A DNA stretch of 64,000 nt from Geodermatophilus sp. TF02-6 (GTDB taxonomy: Bacteria; Actinomycetota; Actinomycetes; Mycobacteriales; Geodermatophilaceae). Shown here piece after piece: positions 1-9,582 of the stretch. The stretch spans positions 124,001 to 188,000 of the forward strand of contig NZ_QOHF01000005.1 in NCBI RefSeq assembly GCF_003319115.1, in the 5' to 3' direction. The position numbers and the translations under genes were made by a program. The notes beneath the pieces are model-generated. The model was not told where the DNA came from, made no database searches, and was given only the letters and a program-made list of their open reading frames with translations. How positions within the stretch are numbered: the first letter of the stretch is position 1; each line of letters begins with the position of its first letter.

Positions 1-3000
1 GTCCCGTTGGAGTTCCGCGAGCAGGCCGTCGCGGACATCCTCGCGCCGCAGTCGGCGGATTCGCTCGCCGAGAACTTCCAGTTGCACCAGATCATGGTCG
101 GCGGCTTCCGCGGCCTCACCTACACCGACGCCGACGGCGTCGAGCAGAACCCCACCATCCGGGTCATCAGCCACCGAATCGAGGAGAACGAGTACCTCGC
201 CGCCGGGCAGGTGACCATCCGCGATCACGACGTCGAGCGGCGCTTCGACGTCGTCCTGTACCTCAACGGCATCCCCGTGCTCATCGTGGAGCTCAAGCGG
301 GCCGGCGCTGAGCACGCCGATCTCTCCTCTGCCCACGCTCAGCTGGTCACCTACCTGCGCGAGTTCCCGCTGGCCTTCCGCGGCTGCGTGCTCACCGTCA
401 TCACTGATGGCATCGCCGCCAGGTACGGCACCCCGTTCACCCCGCTCAACCACTACGCCCCCTGGAACGTCGACGACGACGGCATCGTCGTCGCCACCGG
501 GGACGACCCCACCGACCAGGACGCTCAGGTCGCTCTCGACGTGCTCATCGACGGCCTCGCCAACCAGGAACGCTTCGGCCAGCTGCTGCGCAACTTCGTC
601 GCCTTCGACGAAGTCGGCGACGGCTGGCTCAAGCGAGTCGCCAAGCCGCACCAGTACTTCGCCGTCACCAAGGCCGTTGGCAGCACCGTGGACGCCGTTC
701 GCAGCGACGGTCGGGCCGGCGTCGTCTGGCACACCCAGGGCTCCGGCAAGTCGATGGAGATGGAGCTCTACGCTCACGCGGTCGCCGAGCATCCGCAACT
801 GGGCAATCCCACCCTCATCGTCGTCACCGACCGCACCGAGCTCGACGATCAGCTCTACACCGGTTTCACCGTGTCGCGGCTGTTGCGTGAGAGCCCGGTG
901 CAGGTCGGCACCCGCGAGGAGCTACGCAGCGCACTGGCTGACCGCAACACCGGCGGCATCTACTTCACCACCCTGCAGAAGTTCGGTCGCACCGACGCCG
1001 AACGCCAAACCGGCCAGGCCCATCCGCTGCTGTCCGACCGGCGGAACGTCATCGTGATCGTCGACGAAGCACACCGCAGCCACTACGACGACCTGGACGG
1101 GTTCGCTCGGCACATCCGCGACGCCCTGCCGCACGCGACCTTCATCGCCTTCACGGGCACCCCCATCGCGCAGGCCGATCGCAACACCGCCGAGGTGTTC
1201 GGCCCGGTCATCGACACCTACGACCTCACCCGTGCCGTTACCGACGGCGCCACCGTCCCGGTCGTGTTCGAGCCCCGGCTCATCACCGTCGAACGCACCG
1301 CGGACGTCACCGCCGAGGACCTCGACGCCGCAGCCGACGAGGCGACCACGGGTCTGGACGATGTCGAACGCGCCCGGGTCGAAGCCGCCGTCACCGCCCT
1401 CAACGCCGTCTACGGGGCCCCGGCGCGGCTGAAGACCCTGGCGGCCGACATCGTCAAGCACTGGGAGCGTCGCCGCGCCGCCGTCCGGCCGTTCCTCGGC
1501 CGGTCGGGCCGGGCGATGATCGTGGGCGCCACCCGAGAGATCTGCGCTCGGCTCTACGACGAGATCGTCGCGCTACGCCCCGACTGGCACTCCGATGCCC
1601 TTGATAGCGGCGTGATCAAAGTCGTCTACTCCGGAAATGCGACGGACCAGCCGCCGGTCTCCGCGCACGTGCGCCGCGGGTCGCAGAACAAGGTCATCCA
1701 GGCGCGGCTCAAGGAAGAAGCCGGCGAAGACCCGCTGGAGCTCGTGATCGTGCAGAACATGATGCTCACCGGGTTCGACGCGCCCCCTTTGCACACGCTC
1801 TACCTCGACCGCCCGCTGCGGGGAGCGCTGCTCATGCAGACGCTGGCCCGGGTCAACCGCACGTTCCGGGCCAAGGACGCCGGACTACTGGTCGCCTACG
1901 CACCGATCACCGAGAACCTCGCCGCGGCGCTCGCCGAGTACACCGTGCGGGACCATACCGACCGACCGGTGGGGCGCGACGTCGAGGAGTCCGTCGAACT
2001 CACCCGGCGGCTGGTCGGTGAACTCGACGCGCTGTCTGCCGGCTATCCGTGGCGGTCCAAGCTGACCGGCGATAAGCGCAGCTACCGCGATGCCCTGCTC
2101 GGGCTGACGAACTACGTCCGCTCGCCGGCCACACCGGGCAACCAGGTCGGCGAGGACCAGAAGCCACTGGTCGACCGCTTCCGGGAACTGGCCAACTCGC
2201 TGTCCCGCGCCTGGGCGCTGGCTGCCGGCGGCACCACCCTCCCCGAGCTGCGCGCCGCCGCGCAGTTCTACGAGGAGGTGCGCGTGTGGATGGGCAAGTT
2301 CGACGCCGCGGCCCGCATGGCCGAGGGACGCCCGGTGCCCGCCGAGATCGAGCTGATGCTCGCCGGCCTGGTGGCCTCGTCGACCGCCACCGGGGAGATC
2401 CTCGACATCTACGAGGCCGCAGGCATGGAGCGGCCGAAACTGACCGACCTGACCCCCGAGTACACCGCCTCGGTCCAGGAGGCCGCCAACCCCCACCTGG
2501 CGATCGAAGCGCTGCGAGACCTGCTGGTCTCCGAGTCCGACGCCGCGACGCAGCACAACCTGGTGCGCCAACGAGCGTTCTCACAGCGGCTGCAGGAGCT
2601 GATGAACAAGTACACCAACCAGCAGCTGACCTCGGCCGAGATCATCGCCGCAATGATCGAGATGGCGCACGACGTCGCCGCCGAGGCGGACCGGGGGGCT
2701 TCGTTCGACCCCCCGCTCTCGGTGGACGAGCTGGCGTTCTACGACGCGGTGAGCAGCAACGAGTCAGCTGTGGACCTGCAGGGCTCCGACGTCCTCGCGA
2801 ACATCGCCCGCGACCTGGTCGCCGTCATGCGACGCGACGTCAAGACCGACTGGACCGTACGCGACGACGTCCGGGCCAAGCTGCGCTCGTCCATCAAGCG
2901 GCTCCTGGTAAGCCACAACTACCCCCCGGATCAGCAGCCCGAAGCGATTCGCTTGGTCATCGAGCAGATGGAGGCGATGGCACCCCGCTTCGCCGCATGA
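1..3000 (+). CDS. hsdR: Type I restriction endonuclease subunit R (5' end off window)
   Basis: Motor and nuclease subunit of a type I restriction enzyme; it translocates DNA with ATP and cuts unmodified DNA in complex with HsdM and HsdS. The frame is open to the left edge, so the start lies outside; 997 codons follow the TTG at 7. Counting from there: a PD-(D/E)xK nuclease core (D81, E95-L-K97), Walker A GSGKS at 245-249, DEAH box at 353-356, a helicase motif FTGTP near 384, and motif VI QTLARVNRTF near 610. The C-terminal third is helical, as in HsdR assembly domains. No hsdM or hsdS is in the window; they may lie to the left. The reading frame is intact and ends 29 bp before the next gene. 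Confidence 0.95.
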   Translation, partial: VPLEFREQAVADILAPQSADSLAENFQLHQIMVGGFRGLTYTDADGVEQNPTIRVISHRIEENEYLAAGQVTIRDHDVERRFDVVLYLNGIPVLIVELKRAGAEHADLSSAHAQLVTYLREFPLAFRGCVLTVITDGIAARYGTPFTPLNHYAPWNVDDDGIVVATGDDPTDQDAQVALDVLIDGLANQERFGQLLRNFVAFDEVGDGWLKRVAKPHQYFAVTKAVGSTVDAVRSDGRAGVVWHTQGSGKSMEMELYAHAVAEHPQLGNPTLIVVTDRTELDDQLYTGFTVSRLLRESPVQVGTREELRSALADRNTGGIYFTTLQKFGRTDAERQTGQAHPLLSDRRNVIVIVDEAHRSHYDDLDGFARHIRDALPHATFIAFTGTPIAQADRNTAEVFGPVIDTYDLTRAVTDGATVPVVFEPRLITVERTADVTAEDLDAAADEATTGLDDVERARVEAAVTALNAVYGAPARLKTLAADIVKHWERRRAAVRPFLGRSGRAMIVGATREICARLYDEIVALRPDWHSDALDSGVIKVVYSGNATDQPPVSAHVRRGSQNKVIQARLKEEAGEDPLELVIVQNMMLTGFDAPPLHTLYLDRPLRGALLMQTLARVNRTFRAKDAGLLVAYAPITENLAAALAEYTVRDHTDRPVGRDVEESVELTRRLVGELDALSAGYPWRSKLTGDKRSYRDALLGLTNYVRSPATPGNQVGEDQKPLVDRFRELANSLSRAWALAAGGTTLPELRAAAQFYEEVRVWMGKFDAAARMAEGRPVPAEIELMLAGLVASSTATGEILDIYEAAGMERPKLTDLTPEYTASVQEAANPHLAIEALRDLLVSESDAATQHNLVRQRAFSQRLQELMNKYTNQQLTSAEIIAAMIEMAHDVAAEADRGASFDPPLSVDELAFYDAVSSNESAVDLQGSDVLANIARDLVAVMRRDVKTDWTVRDDVRAKLRSSIKRLLVSHNYPPDQQPEAIRLVIEQMEAMAPRFAA

Positions 3001-3028
3001 CGACGCCGTGGTCCGCCAGAATCGCTGA

Positions 3029-4422
3029 GTGCCAGCGATGCCGAAACCAGCATCTGACGACGGCAGACGGCTGGTTCAGGGCGTCTGGGACTTGTTCGAG
3101 AAGCTGGGCAACTGGCCGACGGTGGGACAGGTCGCCGATCGGCTGGATCGTCTTCATGACCTCGCCTTTGAGGATGCCTTGCCCGACGTGCCAGCTCCGC
3201 TGCTCTACGGCGTTCATCCGGGGCGGGTGACCTCCGATGAGGAGACCGTCGGCTTGACCCTCGCCGGGGCTGCGGCGGCAGAGGGCTCCGCGGAGGACCT
3301 GCGACTGGTTGTTATCGCGGTTGCCTTGGCCGCCCGAGTGCGGCGAGCCTGGGAGCCACCGGCGGACGATCGAGACGCCGAACTCCTCTTCACCGCGTCC
3401 GACCTAGCCCGACAGGTGCAGCTGCCCGTCGCGGATCGTGCGTTGCTGCTGGCCCGGGTAGGCGCTTTGCTTCGGATGGAGAACTGGGGTTGGAAGGCCG
3501 CCAGCCACGGTGTGGCGCCGGATGCATGGTCGTTCAGTATCGATCGCCGTGTCCGCCGCTTCCGCGGAGCGGCCGACGTGGAAGATTTCTGGACCCGGGC
3601 CCATCCCCCGTCCCAGACGCTCGGCGGCGCGGATGCGCCGCCGCTCTCCGTCGTGGCCGCGCGCGCCACAGGACAGCCCGACTCGAGGAGCAGCGTGAGC
3701 AACCGAATCATCTTCCTGGTGCACGGCCGTGACCATGAGGCTCGCGACGCGCTCATCCAGCTGCTGCGCGCCTTCGACCTGCGAGTGGTCACGTGGCGGG
3801 AAGCGGCCAGCCAGGCCGGTGGGGGTGGAACGCCCTACACCGGGGACATTGTGAGGGCCGGCATGAGCATGGCCGATGCCGTGGTCGTTCTGCTGACCGT
3901 GGCCTCAGCGACACCGCAGGGATCCACACGATCCGGTTGCGGGACGACGTGGAGTCCCGGAGGGACTTCGCCGCCCGGCTCCGTGATGCCGGACTGACCG
4001 TGGACACCGAGCACGAGCAGTGGCGGACCGTGGGCACCTTTGATCGGCCGACCCTCACTGCCAGCGACTTGGCGGTAGAGCCAGCCCTCCCTCGCGACCG
4101 TGCAGGTCAGGCGGCAGATCCGACCGAGCAGCAACTCGAGACGATCCGTCTCACGGGCACTCTCGTGGCCTCGAGGCTCCGTCGTCTGGACACGCCCTTC
4201 AGTACGGACGTGGTGGGAGAGCTGACCAACGAGTCCAGCATCGCGCTGAACCTTGTTCTCCTGGGCGCCACCTTCCTCGACGGGGCCGGGCGCATTGTTG
4301 GCACAGCGGACGGTGCCGTGAACGGATTGCCAGGTGGCGCGACGAAGTCCTTCCGCCTCACAAGCGTGGGCATGGTCCAGGACGCGACAAGCTTCAAGGT
4401 CCAGTCGAACGGGCAGATGTGA
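3029..4422 (+). pseudogene. TIR-like (PF10137-type) nucleotide-binding effector with FxLYD tail, disrupted by internal deletion and frameshift
   Basis: The first frame starts GTG 3029 (ATG 3038 possible) and gives about 225 residues I do not recognise, perhaps winged-helix, then a TIR-like domain starting at IIFLVHGRDHEARDAL (about 3707-3900) and reaching MADAVVVLLT. In relatives about 60 more residues follow, with an NVLFEAGM-type motif holding the presumed catalytic Glu, before a D-x-AGRHxIRL segment. Here the sequence jumps directly to DTAGIHTIRLRDD, in a different frame (frame 2 to frame 1 near 3900-3910). The rest, with a terminal VVGELTNESS..GATFLDGAGRIV FxLYD-like domain, is preserved to the stop at 4420-4422. 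I read this as one gene killed by an internal deletion. Family assignment is from memory of the motifs. Such TIR proteins are often anti-phage NADases, which fits its place next to hsdR. Confidence 0.75.
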
Positions 4423-4533
4423 GCCTGCAGCGAGTTAGGCTCCAGGTCGCGGTATCCGGCGCCTGCTGCAGTTCGAGAGCCGTTCGCAATTTGCTGCACG
4501 ATCCTCTCTCGTAGGCGGCGAGGCTGGATGTCG

Positions 4534-7176
4534 TCATGGAATGCAATTCGCCGGCGGCTGCGGCGCCTTAAGGCCGAGCTGCTCAAGGGCGGTTCGGGCC
4601 TCTGGAATGGGATCGATGAGCGGCACGTTTCGCAGCTCCGTCGCGCCGTCAAGGCTTCGCTCATGGGCGAGGCTGAGCGGGGTAGCCAGTCCGGTGAGGC
4701 GGTAGTGCCGCCACAGCGGCCGGTCCTCGCCGCCCTCGACCGTGTACAGGTCGGGCCGCCGCCAGAGGCACAGCATCCACCGGCCGCGGGTCGAGCTCGC
4801 CCACGCGCCAACCAGTCCAGCGTCTTGGGCGTGCCCGACTGCCTCAAGGGCTCTCCACAGCGGGTTGCCGGACGACCCGACGACGTGCAGCAGCCGTTGC
4901 CCGTGTCGGTGCGCGTCGCGGTTCAGCTCGACGAGTGCCCATAGCGCGTCGTCAACGGGATCGTTCTGCACGACGTCAGAGGCGAGCGTCTCGATCGACT
5001 CAGGTGCGACGGCGGCGCCGAAGGCCGACCCCAGCACCCGGGCGTACTCCTCGACGTAGTCAGGCTCGGCGGCCGGGAGCAGATGCGCCACGGCTTGGGC
5101 CGCCTTGTCGAAGGCAATCGTTTCCTCGGTGTGCGCGCGGCGCGGGGCTTCGGCCCTCAGCACGCTTAACCCGACGGCGGCGAGGCTGGCCACCTGCGGC
5201 TCGGCCTGCGCTGGGAGATTGGCGCCGCCGAGCGACTGCAGTGCCGAGGAGAGCAGCCGCACCCACGCGTGATCCTCGCGGTCCCATGCGCCGGCGGCGA
5301 CGGTCCACAGCAGGAGGCGGGTGACGAGCATCCGGCCGGGCGCGCCAAGCTGGGGGGCGAGCTCGGTGAGTCGCTGCGCCCAGCGGCGGTACCGGCGGTG
5401 GACCGTTGCAGCGGCGCCGGTGAGGTCCGGGACGAGCGGCGGCAGAGCGGTCTGGTCGAGCTCCTGCTCGGCGGCGACCTCGTCGATGTTCTCGTCGGCC
5501 AGCCCCGCCTCGGCGTCGGAAACGGTCTCGTCGGCCCACGAGACCCGCAGCATTGGCTCGAACGCGGCGTCCGCGCCGCCGGGCAGCACGGGAAGCCCGA
5601 GCGCGAACCGCAGCAGCGGGTGCCCGATCCGCCCTGCGCACTTGTCCAGATAGGCCTCCCAGCCGTCGGCGCTGTCTGCCCGTGTGGTGACGCGTCCATC
5701 GTCGGCGGCCGTGGCGGCCGGGACCCGTAGCGGTGCGGGTGGGAGTTCTTCAGCGAGGGCGGCGAGGTCGGCCAGGACGCGTTCGGCGAGCCGAGGGTTG
5801 TTGGCGAACAAGTCATCGGCTCGGGTGTCGGGGGGACGCGCCGTGTTCGCGCCTGCCCGCTGGAGAACCCGGATCGGGTCGACAACGAACACGATGTTGC
5901 TGTGGCTGACCATCCCCTCGCCGGCCACGGTGACCAGCCGAATTCGGCTTCCGCCGTCCGCGGGGACGGTCAGGGTGATCTCAAGAACGCCGGCGGGCAC
6001 ATCACCAGCGCGTTCCCATGACTCCGGGGGGCTAGCGGCGTGCGACAACTCAAGGTGAGCGCCGCGAGGCAGCGGGCGGGCGAACAGCACATGCAGGCCC
6101 TGCTCGACCCGCGTTGCGCCTAGCAGCAGCGGCGGCCCGCCGCCTCGGCTGCGGATGACGAAACGCTGCTCGTGCACCGTTGCGAGCGGCACCCTGCCGC
6201 CGGCGGGCAGCAATGTTTCGGCGATGGGTGTGATGACGCCAAGCTCGCAGTTGCCGCCCGTGCTGAGGCCGCGCAGCAGTGCCGCGCCGGATAGGTTGGG
6301 GCTACCGGTCAGCGCCCATCGGGTCCCTTCCGTAGCCCACTCGATGAGCTTGCCGTGCCGGTATCGCTGCTCGGCGTCGATTCGGAGCTCGATGTCGATG
6401 TTGGCGGCGAGGGCCGCGATGGCCGGGCCGTCGAGTTGGGTGAGCTCGGGCTGGTAGCAGATTCGGACGGTGCCGGGCCGCAGGCGTTCGATCAGCGCGC
6501 GCAGCGCCACGGCACCCGGGTCGTGGAACGGCGCGCACAGGCACAGTTCTTCTACCGGGCCACTGGGCAGCTGGTCGAAGATGGCTCCAGGGCTGGTGGA
6601 CACCAGTCTGATGCCGTCATCGCTGACGGCAGCTGTGCCGGCGACCAGCGCCTCGAGGTGCGCCGCGGCGCGAGCGAGCGCCTCCGGCACACCGCGAGAG
6701 CAGCGCACGAAGTCCGGGAGCCGCCGCAGCCACGTCGCAAGGTCGGCCAGCGCGGAGGGGCAGGACGTCTCGTCGCCGCGCAGCACCGTCCACAGCTCCG
6801 CGTTGGCCTGCCAGCCGGCGATCGTGGTGTTGCCGGAGCCGATGGCCCCGGTGACCCGCCTGGGCCCGGCGATCAGGACGAGCTTTGGGTGGAAGGCCCC
6901 GTCGCAGATCACCTGACCGGGCAGGTAGGTGCGCCCGGCTCGGCGAGCCGCACGCGGGTCGGGTGCGCTCATCCGCGCGTCGCTGACGATGCTGACGCGG
7001 GCGCCGCAGGCCTGCGCCGCCCCAAGGCCGAACGCCTCGAAGAACCCCAGGTCGCTGGTGTAGGTCAGCAGCAGGACTTCTTCGGCCTGCCGGTCGCCGC
7101 GCCCCTCTTCTTCCAGCAGGAGGCTGAGCGGTGATGCGAGCAGCGGTTGGGCGTGGGCGGGAATGGATTCAGCCAA
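4534..7176 (-). CDS. Phospholipase D-fold protein with two HxK motifs, candidate defence nuclease
   Basis: 880 residues from a TTG at 7176, preceded by a good GGGGAGG ribosome site; it overlaps the stop of the upstream gene by 8 bp, so the two are probably translationally coupled. Two half-sites of a PLD superfamily active site are visible: H96-P-K98 with G113-S-G-N116, and H274-G-K276 with S292-P-N. The Asp of the classical HKD motif is absent from both, as in some nuclease-type PLD proteins. Residues after about 330 include a beta-rich stretch and then a long helical region (about 450-880) that I cannot assign; no helicase motifs are visible. PLD proteins occur in restriction and defence loci (for example DISARM DrmC), and the position between restriction/TIR genes and a tRNA supports that. 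Nuclease activity is inferred. Confidence 0.7.
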   Translation of the reverse strand: MAESIPAHAQPLLASPLSLLLEEEGRGDRQAEEVLLLTYTSDLGFFEAFGLGAAQACGARVSIVSDARMSAPDPRAARRAGRTYLPGQVICDGAFHPKLVLIAGPRRVTGAIGSGNTTIAGWQANAELWTVLRGDETSCPSALADLATWLRRLPDFVRCSRGVPEALARAAAHLEALVAGTAAVSDDGIRLVSTSPGAIFDQLPSGPVEELCLCAPFHDPGAVALRALIERLRPGTVRICYQPELTQLDGPAIAALAANIDIELRIDAEQRYRHGKLIEWATEGTRWALTGSPNLSGAALLRGLSTGGNCELGVITPIAETLLPAGGRVPLATVHEQRFVIRSRGGGPPLLLGATRVEQGLHVLFARPLPRGAHLELSHAASPPESWERAGDVPAGVLEITLTVPADGGSRIRLVTVAGEGMVSHSNIVFVVDPIRVLQRAGANTARPPDTRADDLFANNPRLAERVLADLAALAEELPPAPLRVPAATAADDGRVTTRADSADGWEAYLDKCAGRIGHPLLRFALGLPVLPGGADAAFEPMLRVSWADETVSDAEAGLADENIDEVAAEQELDQTALPPLVPDLTGAAATVHRRYRRWAQRLTELAPQLGAPGRMLVTRLLLWTVAAGAWDREDHAWVRLLSSALQSLGGANLPAQAEPQVASLAAVGLSVLRAEAPRRAHTEETIAFDKAAQAVAHLLPAAEPDYVEEYARVLGSAFGAAVAPESIETLASDVVQNDPVDDALWALVELNRDAHRHGQRLLHVVGSSGNPLWRALEAVGHAQDAGLVGAWASSTRGRWMLCLWRRPDLYTVEGGEDRPLWRHYRLTGLATPLSLAHERSLDGATELRNVPLIDPIPEARTALEQLGLKAPQPPANCIP

Positions 7177-8686
7177 GGAGTGCCTCCCCGGCGGCGGTCA
7201 CCTTCCACTGGTCGTCGACGCGGGTGAGGACCCCGGCGCCGGCGAGGACGGTGGTGAGCTGGTCCAGCCGCAGACCGACATCGCCGCGGCCCTCGTCGCT
7301 GGTCTTGTACAGCAGCTCACCGCGTTCGTGCAGCCGGGTCGGCAGCCACAGGCTTCCGTCGGGTCGTCGCCGGGCCTTGCCCAGAGCGACGCGCTGCGCG
7401 CGGGCAAGCAGGTCGACTGTTAGCCGGCGGGCGAAGTCCCGCAGTGACCCGGAGGCTGCGTCGGCGAGGCGGCGGGCGGTCCATTCGGGCGCGAGGTCGA
7501 CGCCGCGGCGGTCTCCGAGGAAGGCGTCGAGCACATGGCCGTCGAGTTCGTGCGCGCGGTGGGAGTTCACGGCGAGCACGGACAGCTCCCGCAGCGGGAG
7601 CGGCAGGTCGCTGTGCCGCAGTTGGAGTTCGGCTGGCGCCAGGGCGCCGGGTGCCGCCTGGGTCGGGGGGAGGCCGTCGAGGAACGCCTGCACGGTGGTG
7701 TCGGGCAGGGCGTCGGCGAAAAGGTCGGCGACCGTGGCTGCGGGAGTGAGCCCGGTGACCTGCCCGACTAGCCACGACCACAGCCGCCGCCAGGCGCCGA
7801 CGCTGTAATTGCGCAGGACCACCCCACGCCAGGCCGCCGTGACGGCCAGGCTGCCCGCGATCTCGTCGGCGGTGATGAAGTCGCCGAAGGCGACGACCGG
7901 TCCGACGTCGGCGGTGGGATTGCTGATCGGGTGGGTCTGCATGACCCGGGTGATCAGCCGGATCGTTTCCCGCCGGGCTCCGCCCGGCGAGCGGGGGTCG
8001 GCGTCGGCGGTGCCGCAGAACAGTCGGGCGAGCCACCGGCCGTCGGCGGCGCCGCCGCCGGCGCAGACGCACAAGTGCGCGTACGACTGCAGGTCGTCGA
8101 CGATCAGCTCCGCGCGGCCGGCCAGCTCCAGCAGATCGCCCAGCCCGTCCCGGACAGCCGCGCCGTCGCAGGCCTCGCCCGGCGTCGGCATCCCCTTGGC
8201 GTCGAGGATGCCGAGGGCGACCTCGGAGGCGAAGTAGGGGAACCAGAAGCCCCAGGAGTTGCGGACGTAGCCGTCCTTACCCGGTTGGGCGGCCGTCGCG
8301 ACGTCTACACCTCCGCTCCGCAGCCGGGAGGACAGCGCATCGACCCCGTGGGCCCGTGGCAGGCCGACGTCACCGTGGTCGTGTGCCCATGACACCGCAG
8401 CCAGGGCCACCTCGGCGCGGCGCAGCAGCTGGCGGGTCTGGTCCTCCTCAAGTTCGTGACTCGCCGCCTCGTCCGCGATGAGCGTGTGGAGCGCGTAGTA
8501 CCGCGCGTGCGGGGTCACGGTGGTCACCCCGGGGACGAGTAGGTCGGCCATGCGCATCACATGCCGCTCAACCGCGAGGGGGTATCGGCCGGCGGCGATG
8601 TCGAGCCCTTGGACGCTCCAGGCCGGCCCCTGCAACGTGGTCACCGTGACGTGCCCCCGCTTCCCGTGGTCTTCGTCGATTGTCAT
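7169..8686 (-). CDS. Uncharacterised protein, partner of the PLD protein; faint DUF6361-like N-terminus
   Basis: About 505 residues from ATG 8686; an in-frame TTG at 8701 and a GTG further in with a GCGGGGG upstream are alternatives. No clear domain, signal peptide or membrane segment. The N-terminal part reads MADLLVPGVTTVTPHARYYA, which recalls the PGTS-T-x-TRARYFLF-type motif I associate with DUF6361, a family found beside PLD/helicase proteins; this is a resemblance from memory, not a search. The remainder is mostly helical, with a possible winged-helix tail (residues about 435-505: leucine-rich helices ending VTAAGEALLG). It is the first gene of a two-gene minus-strand operon; the promoter must lie between 8687 and the tRNA. 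Most likely the sensor or specificity partner of the PLD protein. Confidence 0.6.
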   Translation of the reverse strand: MTIDEDHGKRGHVTVTTLQGPAWSVQGLDIAAGRYPLAVERHVMRMADLLVPGVTTVTPHARYYALHTLIADEAASHELEEDQTRQLLRRAEVALAAVSWAHDHGDVGLPRAHGVDALSSRLRSGGVDVATAAQPGKDGYVRNSWGFWFPYFASEVALGILDAKGMPTPGEACDGAAVRDGLGDLLELAGRAELIVDDLQSYAHLCVCAGGGAADGRWLARLFCGTADADPRSPGGARRETIRLITRVMQTHPISNPTADVGPVVAFGDFITADEIAGSLAVTAAWRGVVLRNYSVGAWRRLWSWLVGQVTGLTPAATVADLFADALPDTTVQAFLDGLPPTQAAPGALAPAELQLRHSDLPLPLRELSVLAVNSHRAHELDGHVLDAFLGDRRGVDLAPEWTARRLADAASGSLRDFARRLTVDLLARAQRVALGKARRRPDGSLWLPTRLHERGELLYKTSDEGRGDVGLRLDQLTTVLAGAGVLTRVDDQWKVTAAGEALLG

Positions 8687-9293
8687 CGTGCCGGAGCTCA
8701 ACGACTTCGGCGTGTTCGACTCGGAGCCTTCATGCAGGGCTGGGACGGAGACATGGCGCTCATCCCGGGCTTGGCGGGGCGGCGGCGATCATCACTGCTC
8801 TTGCATGCCGCAGGGCCTCGTCGGCGCTCTCGCCGGCGCGCCCCTCTCCCCGCTCCGTGGTTGCAGTTGTGGTCGCAGTTGGGCCCGTTCGCGGTCGTGC
8901 GTCAAGATCCGCCGTCGTCCGAAACGGCAGCTCAAGCCGCTTATGGAACCGCAGCGAACCGCTACGAACGAGATCAAGTCGGCCTGGCAGTGTGGAGCCG
9001 CCCTCTGCACAACCCTCGGCGACGCCGCCGAGGTCATCGATGGCATCTCGAGCCTCCGCCTGCCAGCCCGTCTGACCCAGTCTTGCGAGGCGTGGGCTTC
9101 CAGAGTGGTCGGTGCGGGGTCACGTCTCCCCGGATGCGGGTCGTGACCTGCGCGGACGCATCGTCCGGCGTGACCTATCCATGACCTACGGGACGGAAAA
9201 CAGGGGGTCACAGGGGTCATGAACGGCGTGTCGAGGGGCTTCTCCGGAGCTCCGTCCGACCTCCGAATAGCAGACCTGACCTGCGGTTTTGCC
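8687..9293. other. 607-bp gap without a convincing gene, at the island/tRNA boundary
   Basis: Frames here have no recognisable domains and look like composition artefacts. Base composition is patchier than in the core genes. No integrase, transposase or second copy of the tRNA 3' end was found by eye. It may hold the promoter of the minus-strand pair and decayed island-end sequence. Confidence 0.4.
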
Positions 9294-9367
9294 TGGAGCG
9301 GGTGAGGGGAATCGAACCCCCACTGTCAGCTTGGGAAGCTGATGTTCTGCCATTGAACTACACCCGC
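9294..9367 (-). tRNA. tRNA-Gly (anticodon CCC), CCA encoded
   Basis: Read on the minus strand the cloverleaf is clear: acceptor GCGGGTG pairs with CACCCGC, the D arm is GTTCAATGGCAGAAC, the anticodon stem TCAGC/GCTGA encloses the loop TTCCCAA (anticodon CCC), and the T arm is GGGGGTTCGATTCCCCT. The discriminator is T and CCA is encoded (plus-strand TGG at 9294-9296). The 3' end faces the restriction/PLD block, the end where site-specific integrases usually insert. Confidence 0.95.
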
Positions 9368-9582
9368 AGTGGTGCTCCGACCTGCAAGGGCGGCGACCAC
9401 CCCCGCGGACCGAGCATCTCCGGAGAGCGTACACGGGACGTACGTCGGGGCGGCGTCCGGGAGGCCCTGTGTCGGGCCGCTCGGACAGATCCCGGTGGAG
9501 GCCCGACGGCATGGCCGCCGCCGACCCCGCGGCGACCGGGAACGGTCGGTGAACTCCGGCGCGCCGTGGCACGATCTCGCAG

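Noticed and set aside
7169-8686. Considered as a BREX or DISARM component
   Set aside because: No helicase, methylase or phosphatase genes of those systems occur beside it, and the protein shows none of their motifs.
8792-9220. A 142-codon minus frame between the PLD operon and the tRNA, considered as an integrase remnant
   Set aside because: No Arg-His-Arg-Tyr residues or family blocks could be found; not called.
1-9300. Possible CRISPR array in the defence island
   Set aside because: No regularly spaced identical repeats of 25-40 bp were seen anywhere in the window. The only tandem array (44050-44135) has no spacers.
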